Source of the DNA: CAJXJP01 sp034111025
Lineage (GTDB): Bacteria; Patescibacteriota; Gracilibacteria; BD1-5; UBA6164
Direction: 5' to 3'
Length of the DNA: 19,600 bases
Assembly (NCBI GenBank): GCA_034111025.1
Contig: JAWUYB010000015.1
Coordinates: 1 to 19,600, forward strand
The stretch's first letter is position 1. The number at the start of each line of letters is the position of its first letter. Positions 8,068-16,280 of this stretch are shown here, one piece after another. The position numbers and the translations under genes are program-made. The notes under the pieces are model-generated. The model had not been told where the DNA came from, searched no databases, and saw nothing but the letters and a program-made list of their open reading frames with translations.

Positions 8068-9531
8068 GTTTGTATTAAAATATAATAATAAAAATATAGA
8101 AATTAAAAAGTATAATATGAGAAATTCAGTTCTATAAATTCAAAAATCATATTTAAATACGGAGAACTCTAGATTTCAGAAAAAATCAACTACTAGCATA
8201 TCAAATTTGAGTAATAACCAAGTTAAATATCAGATAATTTCTCAAAATAATGGTGAGACAAGGTAGACAATAATAGATATAAAACCAAGTAACATAGCTA
8301 TTGGAATAGTCCATGTTACGCTTATGTTAGCAAAAGGTGACAATATAGACACTTGTCAAAAATTGAATAACATGAGTGGAAGTGTGAAAGTGAGAGCTGC
8401 AAAAGTAAGTACAAGTGCTTCTTTGATTGCAAGTGTTTCAGTTACTTTATGAAATATTTTTTTATAAAAATCTTGTGTAAAAATTATTCATAATACTGCT
8501 AAAAAACTTAAATGAAGTGAAATATCATAATTAATAGAATATGGAGAAATTAATACCATTACTCATGCTGTAAATATTAATAATGTATATCAGTGTCATT
8601 TTCTTCCAGAAAGTAAAACTATATATCATAATAATCACATGATTGCGGCTCTTATAACTGGAGCAGTATCTCAAACTATAAGTACAAAAAATATTATAAA
8701 TCCTCATATTACTATTATTTGTATAAGGCTAGGAAAATATTTTACCAAAAATCATATAAATATGATTAATATCGTTATATTAAATCAACTCACTGCAATA
8801 AAGTGTGTAAGTCATGAGTTATTAAAATCCTCTTTAATTTCATCTGATAAACTTTCTCTAGCTCATAATAATATACCTCAAAGAAATATTGCTTCATTTT
8901 TAGGATATATTTTATAAATTATATCTAAAAAATTTTTTCTAATATTTTGAGCATATATTTTTATTTTATTTTGAGAAGTATGTCATATATTTTCAAAACT
9001 ATAAATATTCATTGAGGCATAAATATTTTTACTATTCATGAATTCTTTGTATTGAAAGTCAGAAGTATTTTTGAATTGATATAATTTAGAGTTTGTTGTT
9101 ATTTTATCTCAAATACTTAACTTATAAGTGCTTGGAATATTAATTAGGATAAATAACTCATTGGGAGTTTTTATATTGCTTATATCTAATATTTTAGCTG
9201 AATATTGATTTTTTCACACTTGTTTCTTAGTGAGCTCTTTTATTTCTAAAATATAATCATTTTTTTGATTATGGTGATTATTTATAAAATTATTTTTTAC
9301 TTTTATGTTATTGAGTGAATTTTGAGAAATATATATTCCTAGTATTCCTCATAAAATAATAATAGCTAAATAGTATAAATACTTTTTCTTTAAGATTATG
9401 TAAATAAAAAAAACTAGTCATAAAATAATGAGTAGTTTTTTACTGAAACTATACTCAAATAAATTATTTATAAATATTGCTCATAAAAAACTATGAGTAA
9501 AAAAGAGAAATAATAAATTTTTAGAGTACAT
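8050..9531 (-). CDS. comEC: ComEC/Rec2-family DNA uptake channel, short form
   Basis: ComEC forms the inner-membrane channel for single-stranded DNA during natural transformation. The 493-residue table 25 frame begins MYSKNLLFLF. It starts with membrane spans and a DUF4131-like soluble segment to about residue 210. The competence core follows: IFLGGILLGARESL, NNSGLTHFIAVSGFNITI, GDTAPVIRAAIMG and ISLHLSFLAVLGIIF, with many membrane helices after it. The C-terminal metallo-beta-lactamase-like domain of full-length ComEC (Bacillus, over 750 residues) is absent. Many core glycines are TGA, including the one in AVSGFN. It starts two nt after the stop of the Lgt-like gene, so the two are co-transcribed. 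No other competence gene lies in the window. Confidence 0.92.
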
Positions 9532-9533
9532 CC

Positions 9534-10331
9534 TTAGTTTTTATGTAATATAGTAATTTCTTTTCATTCATTTTCTTGCATAAGAAGATATAAACGATAA
9601 GAACATATAATAATAAGGAGGAGAGAAAAAAATTGAGTTAGGTTCATTCAAACTGAATCTTTGAGCATATCAGTTTTTCAGCTAAAAAATTCAAAGATAA
9701 GTAATACACAAGAAAATATAATCATTCAAATATATCCAAGTAACGCTTTTATATGAATATACATTGATAAAATATATAAAGCTGAGAATAACATGAAATA
9801 TAATATTGAATATATAACAGCTAATGGGAAAATTGGTACTTGATATGGTATAGGTGTAAATGGATGTGAATAAAGTAACTCTATTCACATATGTGTATCT
9901 CTTCAGTAAACTTGTCATCCAAAGAATGATCATATATAACCAATGAATAAAACAAAAATAAATGATATTACCAACGGGTCTATATATTTATTTATATTAT
10001 CTTTATTTATTTTAGCTTGAATTACAAATACTAAAATAAAACCAAAGAGTGATCACATAAGTGAAAAATTATAATCACTCGTAATAAAAAATTCAAAAGG
10101 AGTTTTTATATATTTTAAGTCTTCTCATTTTCAAATAATATAAAAAAGACGAGAAAATATTAGTACTGAGAAGAAATACCAAAGTATGTTTTTTGTAAAC
10201 AAAGTTGCATCATAATTATATCTTGGGGCTAGTTTATGTATCATCCATAAGAATAAAAAGAAACATAATGTAAGTGTGAGTCAAAATGTATAAATTAAAA
10301 ACTCAGGATAGGGTGAAAAAAATGGATACAC
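9534..10331 (-). CDS. Prolipoprotein diacylglyceryl transferase-like membrane protein
   Basis: Lgt transfers diacylglycerol to the lipobox cysteine of prolipoproteins. This 265-residue frame starts at GTG 10331 (VYPFFSPYPEFLIYTFG), close to the N-terminus of the family and with no usable ATG nearby. It has about seven hydrophobic segments. The family signature region reads GYIGSFFGGQVYGRDTHMG against the usual GRxGNFxNGExYGxxT, and the C-terminal IFEFF...GMNLTQFFSLLLII matches the last Lgt helix. However, the usual HGG before the signature reads MGS here and the essential arginine of GRxGNF is tyrosine. It may be a very divergent Lgt or a paralogue with another activity. Signature glycines are TGA-coded. 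It is the first gene of a pair with comEC. Confidence 0.72.
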
Positions 10332-10380
10332 GAGATAATAATTTATGTATTAAGTTTTGTTTATTGTATTTTTTTACAGT

Positions 10381-10408
10381 AAAAAAGCAAAGATTTCCCT
10401 TTGCTTTT
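10381..10408 (-). terminator. Terminator of the rny-efp operon
   Basis: Arms 10383-10392 and 10399-10408 form a perfect 10-bp stem with a 6-nt loop. On the minus strand it is followed by six T. It lies eight bases past the efp stop codon. Confidence 0.85.
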
Positions 10409-10415
10409 AATAGTT

Positions 10416-10973
10416 TTATGCTCTTGATCTATATTCTTTTGTTCTAGTATCAATTATTAGTTTATCTCAAATTTTTATAAATAATGGAACTTGAATAACT
10501 AAACCTGTAGTCATAGTTGCAGGTTTTTTTCCTCATGTAACAGTGTTCCCTTTTTCTCCTGGTGGAGTTTCTTCTACTTCTAGAGTACAAGTAGGTTCTA
10601 GATTTACATTAATAGGTGCTCCATTATATTCTTGAAGACTTACTTTATCTCCATCAATTAGAAATAATTCAGCTCAAGCAAGAGTTTCTTTTGCTAATTC
10701 TACTGATTCAAATGTTTCATTATTCATAAAGTGGTAATTTGTACCATCGTTATACAAATAATCATAATTATTTGTAGTTATATCAGCTGGTGGAAATCTA
10801 TCATGATCAGAAAAAGTTTTTGGAATATTTGATCCAGTTAATAAGTTTTTTGCTTTTATATTAATAATTGATCCTCATCTTCCCATTACTTTTTGAGCAT
10901 ATGATACTACTTCATAAGGAGTATCATCCATAACAAATTTTTTCCCGACTTTTAAGTCACTTGCATTATACAT
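10416..10973 (-). CDS. efp: Elongation factor P
   Basis: EF-P binds between the P and E sites and relieves stalling at proline runs. The 185-residue frame matches the normal length and has all three domains: KVGKKFVMDDTPYEVV and NLLTGS in domain I, YLYNDGTNYHFMNNETFE in domain II, and GEKGNTVTGGKKPATMTTG, VPLFIKIGDKLIIDTRT in domain III. The tip loop that carries Lys34 in E. coli reads VMGRGGS here, so the tip residue is Arg32. That position is rhamnosylated by EarP in some proteobacteria, but no modifying gene is seen here. Four glycines are TGA, including the one after Arg32. It is last in a unit with rny and a small ORF, 14 nt after the latter. Confidence 0.97.
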
Positions 10974-10987
10974 GTTATTTTAATTAA

Positions 10988-11263
10988 TTAAATACAATAA
11001 ATTTCTCCTTTTATTTTTTTTAATCATTCTAAAGTTTGAGCAAGAATGATATGTTGTTTCAATTCTTCTTTCAAATCTTGTAAATATGAAATATTAGAGC
11101 TTAATAATCAAGTTCAATTCTCTAATACATCTGAAATTTTTGAAACGATAACTTTAGCATTTTTAAAAAAAGCTCGAGATAATTTATAAAATGCTCAGTC
11201 TAATTCAGCAAGACTATCACTAAATGTTATATTAGTATTTGAATAATCTATTTATTCTAACAT
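10988..11263 (-). pseudogene. Small helical ORF with in-frame TAA at codon 4 (possibly XseB-like)
   Basis: An ATG at 11261-11263, six bases after the rny stop, opens a frame that reads Met-Leu-Glu then TAA (11252-11254) and continues open for 87 more codons to TAA 10988-10990. The product after the stop starts IDYSNTNITFSDSLAELDG and is helical. TFSDSLAELD and VLENGTGLLSSNISYLQDLK recall exodeoxyribonuclease VII small subunit (XseB), but the spacing between these parts is too long, so this is weak. Three in-frame TGA read as Gly, and the spacing from rny and to efp is typical of an operon. Options: nonsense mutation, base error at one position, or initiation at an AUA/AUU codon downstream. 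No other ATG or GTG is in frame near the beginning. Confidence 0.5.
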
Positions 11264-11269
11264 ATGTTT

Positions 11270-12754
11270 TTATTTAGCAAATTGAATTACTCTTGATTCT
11301 CTGATAAGGTTTACTTTCACTTCACCAGGATATGATAATTTTTCTTGTATATTTTCAGCTATGTCTTTTGCCATTTCCTGAGCATCGAGGTCAGAAACAG
11401 TCGTAGCATCAACAAATACTCTTATTTCTCTTCATGCAGAGAGTGCATATGCTTTACTGACTCATGAGAAACTTTGAACCAGAGCTTCCATTTCTTGGAC
11501 CCTTTTGAGATAATCTTCTATTACTTCTCTTCTTGCACCAGGTCTTACTGATGATATTGCATCTGCAACTTGTACAATAGCGGCTTCTAGAGAAATATCA
11601 AATTGTTCACCATGATGATTTTCAATCATATCAACAATTTTATCATCCATTTTATATTTTCTTGCAAGTTTCCCTCAAATTTCAGGATGAGTTCCTTCAT
11701 ATTCTTGATCTAATGCTTTTCCAATATCATGTAATAATCCTCAAACTTTACATATATAAGGATCAGCTCATAAATCTCTTGCTAATTGTTCAGCAATTAA
11801 AGCAACTTCTTTTGAATGTTTAATAATATTTTGACCATAACTTGTTCTAAATCTTAATTTTCAAACAATAGGTATCATTTCATCTGGAATTGTAGTAATT
11901 CCTAATTCATCAACAACTTTATTTCATAGCTCAGTAAGTAATATATGGGCATCTTCTTCTGTTTTTGCTATGACTTCTTCAATTCTAGCAGGTTGAATTC
12001 TCCCATCTTCTATTAATTTTTCTAGTGATTTTTTAGCAATATATCTTCTAAATAAATCAAATGCAGAAATAAATACAGTATTAGGTGTATCATCAATAAT
12101 TAGAGCTACTCAAGCTGTCTTTTCGAATGTAGTAATATTTCTTCATTCTTTCCCAATAAGTTTCCCTTTGATATCATCAGAAGGTATTTCTATAACAGTA
12201 GTAGTAACCTCACTTGTTACATCACCAGCGTATTGTTGAATAGATTTTAAAATAATCTCTCTAGCAACTTCTTTTTTATTATCTTCAGTCTTCTTTTTAT
12301 GTTTTTTTATAATATCTAAACCATCATCTTGGTATTTATTTTTAATTTCTTCCATAAATAATTTACGAGCCTCTTTTTCAGTTAAATTAGCTATTTCTTG
12401 TAATTTACCATCAAGTTCTCTACGAGTATCTTTTAATTTATCTCTTTCATTTTTTAATTCTTCTTCTCTTTGAGCTATATTATCATATTTTTCTTCAATA
12501 TGCTCAAGTTTTTTTTCTATTTTTTCTTCTCTATCTAAGATTCTTTCTTCTATTCTTTCAGATTTTTTTAATATATCAGCACTTTCTTTTCTTGTTTCAG
12601 CAAGAATAGTATCTTTTTTATATTCAGCTTTTTTTATAATATGTTCAGCTGTAGATTGCGCTTTGTTTGTTTTTCTATTTTCCCAAACGTAAAACAATAC
12701 TACAGAGAGAGACATACCAAAAATAACTCACATTATTAGTGTTCCTATTTCCAT
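11270..12754 (-). CDS. rny: Ribonuclease Y
   Basis: RNase Y is a membrane-anchored endoribonuclease that initiates mRNA decay. The table 25 frame from ATG 12754 gives 494 residues in the family order: an N-terminal membrane anchor (MEIGTLIMGVIFGMSLSVVLFYV), a long charged coiled coil (about 30-170), a KH domain with KLIGKEGRN near 200, an HD domain with HSKEVA, LLHDIGKALD (H342, D343) and NHHGEQFD, and the conserved end KVNLIRESRVIQFAK. TGA encodes Gly in the anchor, the KH GKEG loop and elsewhere; with the standard code only fragments appear. It heads an operon with the small ORF and efp. Its leader is long and has a possible attenuator. Confidence 0.96.
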
Positions 12755-13069
12755 TTTATTTTATAATTTAATAATAAATATTAAAAATGAGTTTCTTTAA
12801 AAACCATGTATGACATGGGTGAAGTTATCGTGTTATTTTATGAATGACATTGATATAATCTCCTTTTAAAAGACTTTATTTTTTTTCGTTTTTTAATTTT
12901 TTGTTTAACTTAGTTACTCACATACTTAATGTAAGTACTTTTATTGTATTCAAAAAAACTAAAAATCAAAATAAAATCCGAACTTTTAGCGGTTACATAT
13001 ATAAAAAATACTTGTTAATATATTTTTATTATAAAATATAACCTCCAGATATTTCCCAATTATTTTTCT
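12755..13069 (-). promoter_or_regulatory. Leader region of rny with mini-ORF and hairpin
   Basis: This 315-base stretch has no long gene. On the minus strand, in order towards rny, it holds a candidate promoter ending in TACAAT near 12945-12951; a strong Shine-Dalgarno AAAGGAG (core 12860-12863); nine bases later an ATG opening a five-codon frame MSFIK-stop (12833-12850); then a perfect hairpin CCATGT-CAT-ACATGG (12804-12818) followed by five T; then 45 bases to the rny start. The hairpin is short (6 bp). The arrangement resembles a transcription-attenuation leader, but a chance combination in AT-rich DNA is possible. A separate repeat TACTTA-ATG-TAAGTA lies at 12923-12937. Confidence 0.4.
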
Positions 13070-13636
13070 TTAATAAGTATTTTTTTCTGGAGATATTATA
13101 TAATTTTCTAGTGGAAATTGATCATATTTAATAAATTCAAATGGTACAGTTATATTTCCTAATTGAGGATGATCCACTTTTTTTATATAATTTGAATTTA
13201 TATACTCTTGATTATCTATTATATCCGTCATCTTGTGAATAATTCCATTCGGTATCTGTAATAGATCTAATTTTTTCTTTAAATCTGCTGAATTAAAGTT
13301 CATAAATATATCTTCAATTCACTCTATTATCAATTTTTTACTGACATGAGGACTGAAATTTTCTAAAACTATGTCAGCATCTTTAATTAATGTATAAAAA
13401 ATATCTAAATCATCGGATTTTGTAAGATTTAAGAAGAATGATTTTTTTCATCTATTTAGTGTCTCAAAATATCAACTTACACTATTTTTAATTGGTCAAA
13501 ATGATCTTGATTCATCTCAATTTTCAGCAAATTCTATTTTAATAACATCAGCTCAATAATCAGAAAAATATCTACTTGCAAATGGTCAAGATAGTACTTT
13601 TGTCAGATCAATAATCTTTATTCCTTTAAATAACAT
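13070..13636 (-). CDS. Miniature CoA-transferase family III (CaiB/BaiF-like) protein
   Basis: Family III enzymes move CoA between acids and are normally about 400 residues. This table 25 frame is only 188. Residues 1-100 match the family N-terminus closely: GIKIIDLTKVLSGPFASRYF, DYGADVIKIE, GYFETLNRGKKSFFLNL and DADIVLENFSPHV. Residues about 118-188 match the C-terminal end: LKKKLDLLQIPNGII, then VDHPQLGNITVPFEF. The 200 or so residues between, which carry the catalytic aspartate (Asp169 in formyl-CoA transferase), are missing, with no frameshift at the join. It cannot act as a normal transferase; it may be a decaying gene or a repurposed CoA- or partner-binding protein. N-terminal glycines are TGA. 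A 23-bp palindrome and a -10 box lie upstream. Confidence 0.82.
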
Positions 13637-13652
13637 CTTGTACTTATTATTA

Positions 13653-13658
13653 ATTATA
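13653..13658 (-). promoter_or_regulatory. Candidate -10 box of the mini-CoA-transferase gene
   Basis: TATAAT on the minus strand lies 16 bases upstream of the start codon at 13636. No convincing -35 is seen; the expected position falls in the palindrome at 13668-13690. Confidence 0.4.
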
Positions 13659-13667
13659 TAAATTAGG

Positions 13668-13690
13668 GTAATAATTTATATAATTATTAC
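13668..13690. repeat. 23-bp palindrome upstream of the mini-CoA-transferase gene
   Basis: Perfect 9-bp arms (13668-13676 and 13682-13690) flank TATAT. It overlaps the expected -35 position of the gene starting at 13636, where a repressor could act. It is entirely A/T apart from its end bases, so chance is not excluded. Confidence 0.5.
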
Positions 13691-13732
13691 AAATATTAAT
13701 TAGATTAATAATACTAAATTTTAGAATCAAAT

Positions 13733-13765
13733 AAAAAAAACACTTACATTAAGTAAGTGCCTTTT
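13733..13765 (-). terminator. Terminator of fusA
   Basis: Arms 13741-13747 and 13753-13759 form a perfect 7-bp stem with flanking A/T pairing that extends it. On the minus strand eight T follow (complement of 13733-13740). It lies about 30 bases after the fusA stop. Confidence 0.88.
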
Positions 13766-13789
13766 CTATTATTTGAGAAAATTAATTGA

Positions 13790-15934
13790 TTAGTCTTCTT
13801 CTGGTAATTTAAACACTCTTTCTTCGATAACTTTTGTAGCTACGTTAGAAGGAACTTCTTCGTAGTGATCAAATTCCATACCGTAAGTTGCTCTCCCTTG
13901 AGATGCTGATCTTAGGTCAGTCATATAACCAAACATTTCAGATAAAGGAACGAAAGCAGTAATAATTTTTGCTAACCCTCTACTACCCATTTCTTCAATT
14001 CTCCCTCTTTTAGAGTTAAGTTGACCGATAACATCACCCATATATTCTTCAGGAGTATTAACTTCAACTTTCATGATTGGTTCCATTAAACAAGCTTTAG
14101 CTTTTCTACAACCTTCTTGAAATGCTTTTGAAGCAGCTAATTTAAATGATAATTCAGATGAATCAACTTCATGGAAAGAACCAAAAGTTAGAGTCGCTTT
14201 AATATCAACCATTGGATAACCAGCAACAAAACCTCTTTGGTAAGATTCTTTTAAACCTTTTTGTACACCTGGGATATATTCTTTTGGAATAGTACCACCA
14301 ACAATTTTGTTAACAAATTTGTTAGTAGGTTTTTCTTTTTCTTCATTTGCAATATCTTCTTCGTCCATTTCAGTATATGGTTCGAAAGTGATAACAACAT
14401 GACCATATTGACCTCTACCACCTGTTTGTTTTGAAAATTTATGTTCAACTTTTTCAGCTTTATTTTTCATTGTTTCTCTATATGCAACTTGTGGTTCACC
14501 AACATTACATTCTACTTTAAATTCTCTTTTCATTCTATCAACAATGATATCTAGATGAAGTTCACCCATACCAGAAATAATAGTTTGAGCAGATTCTGGA
14601 TCAGTAGCAACATTAAATGAAGGATCTTCTTCAGCTAATTTTGATAATGCCATACCCATTTTTTCTTGATCTGCTTTTGTTTTAGGTTCAACAGAAATAG
14701 AGATAACTGGTTTAGGGAATTCGATAGATTCAACTAAGAATTTATCATCCATAGAACATAGAGTATCACCTGTTTTTGTAGCTTTTAAACCAATAACTGC
14801 ACCAATGTTTCATGCTGTAATTTCTGGTATTTCAACTCTTTCATTTGCATGCATTTGTACTAATCTCCCAACTCTTTCTTTTTTACCAGAAGTTGAGTTA
14901 TATATGTATGTTCCAGTTTTTAATGTACCAGTATATACTCTTGTAAATGTTAATCTCCCTACGAATGGATCAGTAGCGATTTTAAATGCAATAGCAGCTA
15001 ATGATTCATCATTAGAAACAGGAAGTTCTTTGAATGATTCTTTTGTATCAATATTTTTACAATCAATCATACCTTCATTAACATCCATTGGAGAAGGTAG
15101 GAATTCTACAGCAGCGTCAATAACCATTTGTACACCGATATTTTGTAAAGCAGATCCACAAACAACAGGATATAAAGCAGTTGCACATGTAGCAGTCCTT
15201 AAACCTTGTTTCAGTTCAGCAATAGTTAGCTCACCTTTATCAAAAAAGATATCCATTAGTGAATCATCCGCAGAAGCAACTTTTTCAACTAATTCTTCTC
15301 TTAATTCTTCACATCTAGCCTTAATATCAGCTGGAATTTCGATTTCAGTAATATTTTCACCTGAATCACCTTCAAAGTGAAAAGCTTTCATTTCAATAAG
15401 ATCAACGATTCCTTCAAATGAATCATCAGCTCCAATAGGATATTGAATAGCAACAACTTTATCTCCTGCTAATCTTTTTTTGATTGTTTCAACTGACATT
15501 TCAAAATCTCCACCCATTTTATCCATTTTGTTAACAAAGCAGATTCTAGGTACGTCATATTTATCAGCTTGTTTCCAAACAGTTTCAGATTGAGGTTCAA
15601 CTCCTTGAGAACCATCAAAAACAGCAACACCCCCATCAAGTACTCTTAGAGATCTTTCAACTTCAATTGTGAAGTCCACATGACCTGGAGTATCGATAAT
15701 ATTAATTTGATGATCTTTCCAGAATGCAGTAGTTGCAGCAGAAGTAATTGTAATACCTCTTTCTTGTTCTTGTTCCATCCAGTCCATTGTACCTTCTCCA
15801 TCATGAGTTTCACCAATTTTGTGAATTCTCCCAGTATAGAATAAAATTCTTTCAGTACAAGTAGTTTTACCAGCATCAATATGGGCAATAATACCAATAT
15901 TTCTGATCTTGTCTAAAGGTGTAGATTTAGTCAT
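13790..15934 (-). CDS. fusA: Elongation factor G
   Basis: EF-G is the GTPase that drives ribosomal translocation. One table 25 frame of 714 residues spans the region; the standard code splits it at a single TGA (14810-14812). G-domain motifs are intact: AHIDAGKTTCTERI (P-loop), RGITITSAATT (switch), DTPGHVDF and NKMDKMG. The later domains include GMGELHLDII, GGRGQYGHVVI, PMVDIKATLTFGSFHEVDSS and RGRIEEMGSRG. The TGA encodes the first Gly of TAGNIGAVIGLK, a conserved position. Only 1 of 57 glycines is TGA, in strong contrast to neighbours, as expected for a highly expressed gene. AGGA directly precedes ATG 15934. The gene has its own promoter, a folded leader and a terminator. Confidence 0.98.
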
Positions 15935-15968
15935 TCCTAAAATATTAAATTTTTAAAATAAATTTATT

Positions 15969-16031
15969 AAACAAAAATATGTATTCAGAGCGAATATTTA
16001 GATTGAAATATCCGTTACTACATATTTGTTT
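15969..16031 (-). promoter_or_regulatory. Structured 5' leader of fusA mRNA
   Basis: On the minus strand a 13-nt arm (16019-16031) pairs with 15969-15983 with only a 2-nt bulge. Inside it, 8-bp arms (16006-16013 and 15992-15999) close a 6-nt loop. The predicted transcript starts near 16033, so this long hairpin would begin at its very 5' end and finish 35 bases before the start codon. The position suggests a stability or regulatory element. I match it to no known riboswitch. Confidence 0.55.
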
Positions 16032-16039
16032 GTGCCGGG

Positions 16040-16067
16040 ATTGTACCCATTGTTCTCTGAAAGTCAA
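16040..16067 (-). promoter_or_regulatory. Promoter of fusA
   Basis: On the minus strand TTGACT (16062-16067), a 16-bp spacer and TACAAT (16040-16045) form one of the best promoter matches in the window. The predicted start near 16033 gives a leader of about 100 nt, long for this genome. Confidence 0.65.
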
Positions 16068-16083
16068 ATGTTTTTAATAGGTG

Positions 16084-16125
16084 AAAAAGAGTTAATTTTA
16101 TAGTTAAAATCAACTCTTTTTATAT
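16084..16125. terminator. Orphan terminator-like hairpin
   Basis: A 16-bp stem with one A-C mismatch (16084-16100 with 16105-16121) and a small loop ends in a T-run; the A-run on the left makes it symmetrical for both strands. Neither strand has a gene that should end here, since fusA and the peptidase gene diverge from this region. It may insulate the two promoters or mark a lost gene or an unseen small RNA. Confidence 0.65.
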
Positions 16126-16141
16126 ATTATAATAAAAAAGT

Positions 16142-16169
16142 TTGACATAGGTATTTAAAAATATATATT
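16142..16169 (+). promoter_or_regulatory. Promoter of the secreted peptidase gene
   Basis: A consensus TTGACA (16142-16147), a 16-bp spacer and TATATT (16164-16169) predict a start near 16176 and a leader of about 105 nt. The leader contains ATATTCA-AGGAA-TGAATAT (7-bp arms) and the hairpin at 16264-16278. Confidence 0.55.
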
Positions 16170-16263
16170 CCTTTTTGTTAAACAAAGGAGATTTTCATAA
16201 ACGTCATATTTAATATTCAAGGAATGAATATCAAAATAATATTTATTCAAAACTAAAACAAAA

Positions 16264-16278
16264 TTGTACGGAGTACAA
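16264..16278 (+). promoter_or_regulatory. Ribosome site within a small hairpin
   Basis: TTGTAC and GTACAA form a 6-bp inverted repeat around GGA. The Shine-Dalgarno GGAG (16270-16273) fills the loop and the first base of the right arm, seven bases before ATG 16281. It sets the start and could make translation depend on RNA folding. Confidence 0.5.
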
Positions 16279-16280
16279 AA

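Larger units (their letters stand above)
15935..16280. other. Divergent intergenic region between fusA and the peptidase gene
   Basis: This 346-base stretch carries no gene. From left to right it holds the folded leader of fusA, the fusA promoter on the minus strand, a terminator-like hairpin with no obvious client, and the promoter and long hairpin-rich leader of the plus-strand gene at 16281. These parts are listed separately. Confidence 0.8.

Noticed and set aside
8639..9933. Open frames at 8639-8917 (plus) and 9691-9933 (minus, another frame)
   Set aside because: They overlap comEC and the Lgt-like gene, which have clear family motifs in their own frames.
951..10331. mutL, comEC, the Lgt-like gene and others as decayed pseudogenes full of stops
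   Set aside because: The interruptions are only TGA, never TAA or TAG, and lie on conserved glycines.
12788..12859. 23-codon plus-strand frame MSFFKNHVGHGG in the rny leader region
   Set aside because: Too short, no ribosome site, and it runs through the inverted repeat at 12804-12818.
14805..15380. 191-codon plus-strand open frame antisense to fusA
   Set aside because: It is a shadow of the highly biased fusA codons, with no homology, promoter or ribosome site.
13790..15934. EF-G as two separate genes or a pseudogene (open frames 13790-14752 and 14810-15934)
   Set aside because: The break is one TGA at a conserved glycine in an otherwise perfect protein; with UGA as Gly it is a single intact 714-residue gene.
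15980..16065. tRNA-like element upstream of fusA (GGGTACAATCCCGGCA resembles a T-arm)
   Set aside because: The T-loop is one base short, no D- or anticodon arm can be drawn, and the same bases form a good -10 box and spacer of the fusA promoter.
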